Assembly (NCBI GenBank): GCA_947460915.1
Contig: CANHKJ010000114.1
Location: 1 to 8,994, forward strand
Origin: Verrucomicrobiia bacterium
GTDB lineage: Bacteria > Verrucomicrobiota > Verrucomicrobiia > Verrucomicrobiales > Akkermansiaceae
DNA: 8,994 nucleotides
Direction: 5' to 3'
Position 1 is the stretch's first letter, and each line of letters opens with the position of its first letter. Shown piece after piece: positions 5,944 through 8,994 of the stretch. Position numbers and translations under genes: made by a program. A model generated the notes under the pieces. It was not told the DNA's origin. It searched no databases and saw nothing but the letters and a program-made list of their open reading frames with translations.

Positions 5944-8097
5944 TCACTCGGGAGTGATTTCAATTTCATCTCCCGTTTCCTCTGCGTCTGGCACGGGAAT
6001 CGCGCGCTGGATTCCTTCAACGATTGGCTCCGCATCGGCGTCGGACATTAGCTCTTCAGAAATTTCTGCGCCTGGTTCCACCATGCTCTCTTCGATGATG
6101 GGGACGGCACGCGGTACACCATCTTGGTCGATTTCAGGTTCAACAGGAATGGCACGGATCACTTCATCTGACTCCTCTATAACATTACCATTTTCATCAA
6201 TCATCAAAGCTTTTTTCGGTGCGGCGATAATTTCTTCGATTTCATCACGCAGTGGATTGAAAAATGCTTTAACCATGGGCGCGGCATAGCGACCACCACT
6301 CACAACCTGTCCAGGGCGTCCTTCATAGATCACAGCAAAGGCGAAACGTGGATTTTCGTAGGGGAAAAATCCTGCAAACCACGCAAGGCGTTGGTTTTTC
6401 GAGGCTGGTCCCCATTGTGCAGTTCCCGTTTTCCCGCAAAGGGTGGTCCAGCTCAGGCCTGCGCTGCGTCCCGTGCCGTAACCAGAATTGACCACATCGC
6501 TCATACCCTTATGAACTGTCAGGTAGGCTGATTCGGGCACGCCGAGGTCCTTGCGCACTTCAGGTAGCGCTTGAAACACCACCCGACCTTTGGAATCTTG
6601 CACTTGGCGAATCATTTGCAGTTTTGGCAGGGCCTCACCGTTGGCAATGCCGGCCATGCCTTGCGCCACTTGCAGAGGAGTGGCGAGCAGAACACCTTGA
6701 CCGATCGCCATGTTCGCTGTGTCGCCATTCATGAAGCGACGCTTGTGATTGGAGATCATCCATTCGTTGGTGGGGATCAGTCCTGAGGCCTCGCCGATCA
6801 ATGGCAACCCCGTTTTTTCTCCATAGCCGACGCGTCGCGCCATCGCCAAAAAATTCGTCGGCCCACAATCAATGCCCACGAGGGCGAACCAAGTGTTGGT
6901 TGAGCGTGCGAGCGCATATTTCACCGCAATGCTGCCCTCTGCAGCTCCCGAGGCGTTACGCACCTTGTGGCCAGGAAATTGCAAGAACGCAGGGGCATAC
7001 ACCGTGCTGTTCTCGGTGATGGTTTCATCGGCTAAGGCTGCCATTGCTACGACGGATTTGAAGGTCGATGCTGGAGGATACTCCGCGGAAAAGGCCCGGC
7101 CAAACATCGGCGCAGCAGGATCCTCGTTGAGCTCCTTGAAGCGCGTCGTGCTGATGCCGCCCACGAACTCCATCAGGTCAAATGTCGGTCTTGATGCCAT
7201 CGCCATCACTTCGCCCGTTGTGACATCGAGCACTACCAAGGCTCCGCGTTGACAACCATTGCTCAATACGCTCTCGGCACGTTCTTGCCAACGTCGATTG
7301 ATTGTCATCACGACGTTTCCTCCCGCGACCGGGCGCTTCACAATTTCCTCTTGGAGCTTAATGCCATCGTTGTTGTAAAGTATGCGTTTGACACCGGGAG
7401 TGCCTGTCAATTGCTTGTCGTAGATTTTTTCTAAGCCCGATTTGCCCTCTGTCATTTCCCATAAGGGCTCGTTGAAATTGATCGGCCCTGTTGGCAGCTT
7501 GCCTGTGCTACCTGTGTAGCCGATGATGTGAGCAGCCATGCTAGCACCAGGGTAGTAACGAGAATAAACTGGCTGCAAGACGATGTCATCTCTGTCACCC
7601 AGTTTCTTCGCCATAGCGGTGGCATTGCTGCTGGTGATAAATCCACTCAAGTAGAGCGGCAGCCAGCGCCGATCCTTGTAGTGCGCCCATAACTCGGCAT
7701 CGGATTTCTCCGCCGATTTCGGATGGATTGCCTTCAGTTCTCCCAGCCGCTTGCGGGCCCAAGCCACCACGAATTCCTCACTCGCATTTTCAAATTGGGG
7801 AAACTGTAAGGCCAATTGATAAGTGACACGATTTTGCGCAAATGGTTCACCCTCGCGGTCCAAAATCTGCCCTCGTGGTGCGGGGATCGCCAACGTGATT
7901 ACTCGAGCGTTTTTCATGCCGGTCACCGATGCATCATTGCTGTTAGGTTCAGTTCCCGTCGTCGCCGAAGCTCCCAGTGTTGCACCCTCTTGGGCCATAG
8001 CTCCCAAGATCCCAGCCACGCTCATCCACACGATTCCGCCCAACAGGGGAAGCCGGTTTTGCAAGAAGCCGCGATACAAAAATCCGTTCATATGCAT
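5944..8097 (-). CDS. mrdA: Penicillin-binding protein 2 (peptidoglycan D,D-transpeptidase)
   Basis: The 717-residue product is a class B PBP that cross-links peptidoglycan, normally with RodA in the elongation complex. After a single membrane anchor (about 16-36) and a Ser/Thr/Asn-rich linker, the pedestal starts with PAPRGQILDREG (72-83), the conserved class B 'RG.I.DR.G' motif. The transpeptidase domain has all three motifs: S344-T-F-K347 (active serine), S399-T-N401 and K556-T-G-T559. The HIIGYTG segment near 190 is typical of PBP2. Odd is a tail of about 100 residues (618-717) after the catalytic domain: very acidic, with three R-A-[I/V]-P-[V/I] copies. No mre or rodA gene is beside it in this window; ilvA is upstream. 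ATGs at 8097 and 8091 are both possible starts; there is no Shine-Dalgarno, and the promoter candidate predicts a leader of only a few bases. Confidence 0.93.
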   Translation of the reverse strand: MHMNGFLYRGFLQNRLPLLGGIVWMSVAGILGAMAQEGATLGASATTGTEPNSNDASVTGMKNARVITLAIPAPRGQILDREGEPFAQNRVTYQLALQFPQFENASEEFVVAWARKRLGELKAIHPKSAEKSDAELWAHYKDRRWLPLYLSGFITSSNATAMAKKLGDRDDIVLQPVYSRYYPGASMAAHIIGYTGSTGKLPTGPINFNEPLWEMTEGKSGLEKIYDKQLTGTPGVKRILYNNDGIKLQEEIVKRPVAGGNVVMTINRRWQERAESVLSNGCQRGALVVLDVTTGEVMAMASRPTFDLMEFVGGISTTRFKELNEDPAAPMFGRAFSAEYPPASTFKSVVAMAALADETITENSTVYAPAFLQFPGHKVRNASGAAEGSIAVKYALARSTNTWFALVGIDCGPTNFLAMARRVGYGEKTGLPLIGEASGLIPTNEWMISNHKRRFMNGDTANMAIGQGVLLATPLQVAQGMAGIANGEALPKLQMIRQVQDSKGRVVFQALPEVRKDLGVPESAYLTVHKGMSDVVNSGYGTGRSAGLSWTTLCGKTGTAQWGPASKNQRLAWFAGFFPYENPRFAFAVIYEGRPGQVVSGGRYAAPMVKAFFNPLRDEIEEIIAAPKKALMIDENGNVIEESDEVIRAIPVEPEIDQDGVPRAVPIIEESMVEPGAEISEELMSDADAEPIVEGIQRAIPVPDAEETGDEIEITPE
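5947..6246 (-). repeat. Acidic C-terminal tail of PBP2 with a three-copy RA[IV]P motif
   Basis: This codes for residues 618-717 of PBP2. I count 31 Asp/Glu and 5 Lys/Arg in 100 residues. Three motif copies are RAIPVEPE (6133-6156), RAVPIIEE (6088-6111) and RAIPVPDAEE (5977-6006). The only three arginines of the tail are those in the motifs. The tail lies beyond the KTG motif and the end of the transpeptidase fold, on the periplasmic side. It looks disordered with evenly spaced short linear motifs, possibly a docking site for a partner; the partner is unknown. Confidence 0.6.
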
Positions 8098-8108
8098 GTG
8101 CGTGAGTA

Positions 8109-8137
8109 AATGTAACCCAAGGCTACGCGTATGGCAA
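8109..8137 (-). promoter_or_regulatory. Candidate sigma70-like promoter for mrdA
   Basis: The minus strand has TTGCCA (8132-8137), a 17-bp spacer and TACATT (8109-8114), matching consensus at 5 of 6 and 4 of 6 positions with ideal spacing. Transcription would start near 8102, leaving about 5 nt before the ATG at 8097 or about 11 nt before the ATG at 8091, so the message would be nearly leaderless. That agrees with the missing Shine-Dalgarno. Confidence 0.4.
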
Positions 8138-8172
8138 TGCCGGAATTCATCGCAGAGACCACCCGCGTTACC

Positions 8173-8994
8173 TCAAATCAAAAAGTCCGCCAATGCCTCA
8201 TCATCCGTGATGTCACGATACGCAAACCCCTGCGCATCCAGTTGCGCCGTCAACGCAGAAAATCCCCGCGCATCCCTTGTTTCAATGCCAATTAACACCG
8301 AGCCGAAATTCCGCGCCGATTTCTTCAAATACTCAAAACGCGCAATGTCATCGTGTGGGCCAAGCATAGCGAGAAACTCCCGCAAGGCACCAGGCCGCTG
8401 CGGCATGCGCAAAATAAAGTATTTTTTCAGACCCGCATAACGCTGCGCCCGCTCTTTCACCTCAGGCAATCGCTCAAAGTCGAAATTCCCTCCCGATGTC
8501 ACACACACCACCGTTTTTCCCACAATCTCCGCCGCTAACTCGGGCAGCACATCCACTGCCAAGGCCCCAGCTGGCTCTAATACGATGCCCTCCACATTCA
8601 ACATCTCTAACATCGTGCCACAGATCCGATCTTCGGGAGAACGCAGCACCATCTCCGCCGTCACCCAGTCCAATCGCGCAAATGGCAGCGCCCCGATCCT
8701 TGCTACTGCCGCACCATCCACGAAGCTATTCACTTTTTTCAAAGTCGTCGGCCCACCCGTCGCGATCGCCGCCGTCAGGCTCGCTCCGCCCACTGGCTCG
8801 ACAAACCGATACCTTACCGCCGCTGCTTCCTGCCGTAGATAAGTTGTCACCCCCGCCGCTAAGCCCCCGCCCCCTACCGGTAAGATCACCCAATCAGGAG
8901 CGCGACCCAGTTGCTCCAAAATCTCCACGCCCACCGAGGCCTGCCCCTCGATCACATCTGCATCATCGAAGGGTGACAGAAAGTGCCCACCCAC
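8173..8994 (-). CDS. ilvA: Threonine deaminase (threonine ammonia-lyase), short form, C-terminal part
   Basis: This enzyme turns L-threonine into 2-oxobutanoate and ammonia with pyridoxal phosphate, the first committed step to isoleucine. The gene is cut by the right window edge: 273 codons are visible, and the N-terminal part with the PLP-binding lysine is outside. The first visible codon is a GTG, but it is internal, because the sequence around HFLSPFDDADVIEGQ is a mid-protein motif. Visible are the phosphate-binding loop VGGGGLAAG (about 40-48), FVDGAAVARIG, EPAGALAV and the SGGNFDFERL motif (167-176). The last 84 residues (KKYFILRMPQRPGALREFL...) are one ACT-like regulatory domain, very like the Bacillus-type short form of about 410-420 residues, not the two-ACT long form of E. 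coli. mrdA follows 75 bp downstream and has its own promoter candidate. Confidence 0.93.
   Translation of the reverse strand: MGGHFLSPFDDADVIEGQASVGVEILEQLGRAPDWVILPVGGGGLAAGVTTYLRQEAAAVRYRFVEPVGGASLTAAIATGGPTTLKKVNSFVDGAAVARIGALPFARLDWVTAEMVLRSPEDRICGTMLEMLNVEGIVLEPAGALAVDVLPELAAEIVGKTVVCVTSGGNFDFERLPEVKERAQRYAGLKKYFILRMPQRPGALREFLAMLGPHDDIARFEYLKKSARNFGSVLIGIETRDARGFSALTAQLDAQGFAYRDITDDEALADFLI

Noticed and set aside
7823..8440. Plus-strand open frame of 205 codons spanning mrdA and ilvA
   Set aside because: It crosses two well-supported genes and their gap; its composition looks like reverse-strand coding sequence.
8992..8994. GTG at the right edge as the ilvA start
   Set aside because: The following residues (HFLSPFDDADVIEGQ) are an internal motif of the catalytic domain, so the true start is outside the window.

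Overview
The window looks like a chromosomal segment from a Verrucomicrobiota bacterium; Planctomycetota is the main alternative. The pointers are a Tat-exported DUF1501 protein next to a large secreted protein with pre-peptidase C-terminal (PPC)-like domains, a small exported thioredoxin with a CGWC active site, a secreted LolA-like protein ahead of a MoxR-type ATPase, and no recognisable Shine-Dalgarno sequence before any visible start codon. This assignment rests on gene content recognised from memory, not on a search.

All eight genes lie on the minus strand, so transcription runs from high to low coordinates. In that order they are: the C-terminal two thirds of a short-form threonine deaminase (ilvA, cut by the window's right edge); penicillin-binding protein 2 (mrdA) with an unusual acidic C-terminal tail; a DUF1501 protein and a PPC/TIG-like secreted protein, which form a tight pair 13 bp apart; an exported thioredoxin-like protein; a small secreted protein of unknown function; a LolA-like secreted protein; and the first 43 codons of a MoxR-family AAA+ ATPase, cut by the left edge. 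The MoxR fragment was found by reading the edge directly.

Functionally the segment is mixed. ilvA (isoleucine biosynthesis) and mrdA (cell elongation) are housekeeping genes and seem unrelated to each other. Most of the rest is exported: five consecutive products (DUF1501, PPC, thioredoxin, small protein, LolA-like) carry Sec or Tat signals. The intergenic gaps are short, from 13 to about 160 bp, and no stretch over 300 bp lacks a gene. They hold two sigma70-like promoter candidates sharing a TTGCCA -35 box, a REP-like hairpin after the PPC gene, a pair of TACGTA palindromes one helical turn apart upstream of DUF1501, and a strong intrinsic-terminator-like hairpin.

That hairpin is the most striking item. 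It lies between the thioredoxin gene and the small secreted gene, it is followed by six T residues, and its descending arm contains the start codon of the small gene. This suggests transcription termination or attenuation coupled to start-codon occlusion. The acidic tail of PBP2, with three spaced copies of an R-A-[I/V]-P-[V/I] motif, is the second. I see no CRISPR array, tRNA, rRNA, insertion sequence or phage gene, and no clear evidence of a wholly new multi-gene system.
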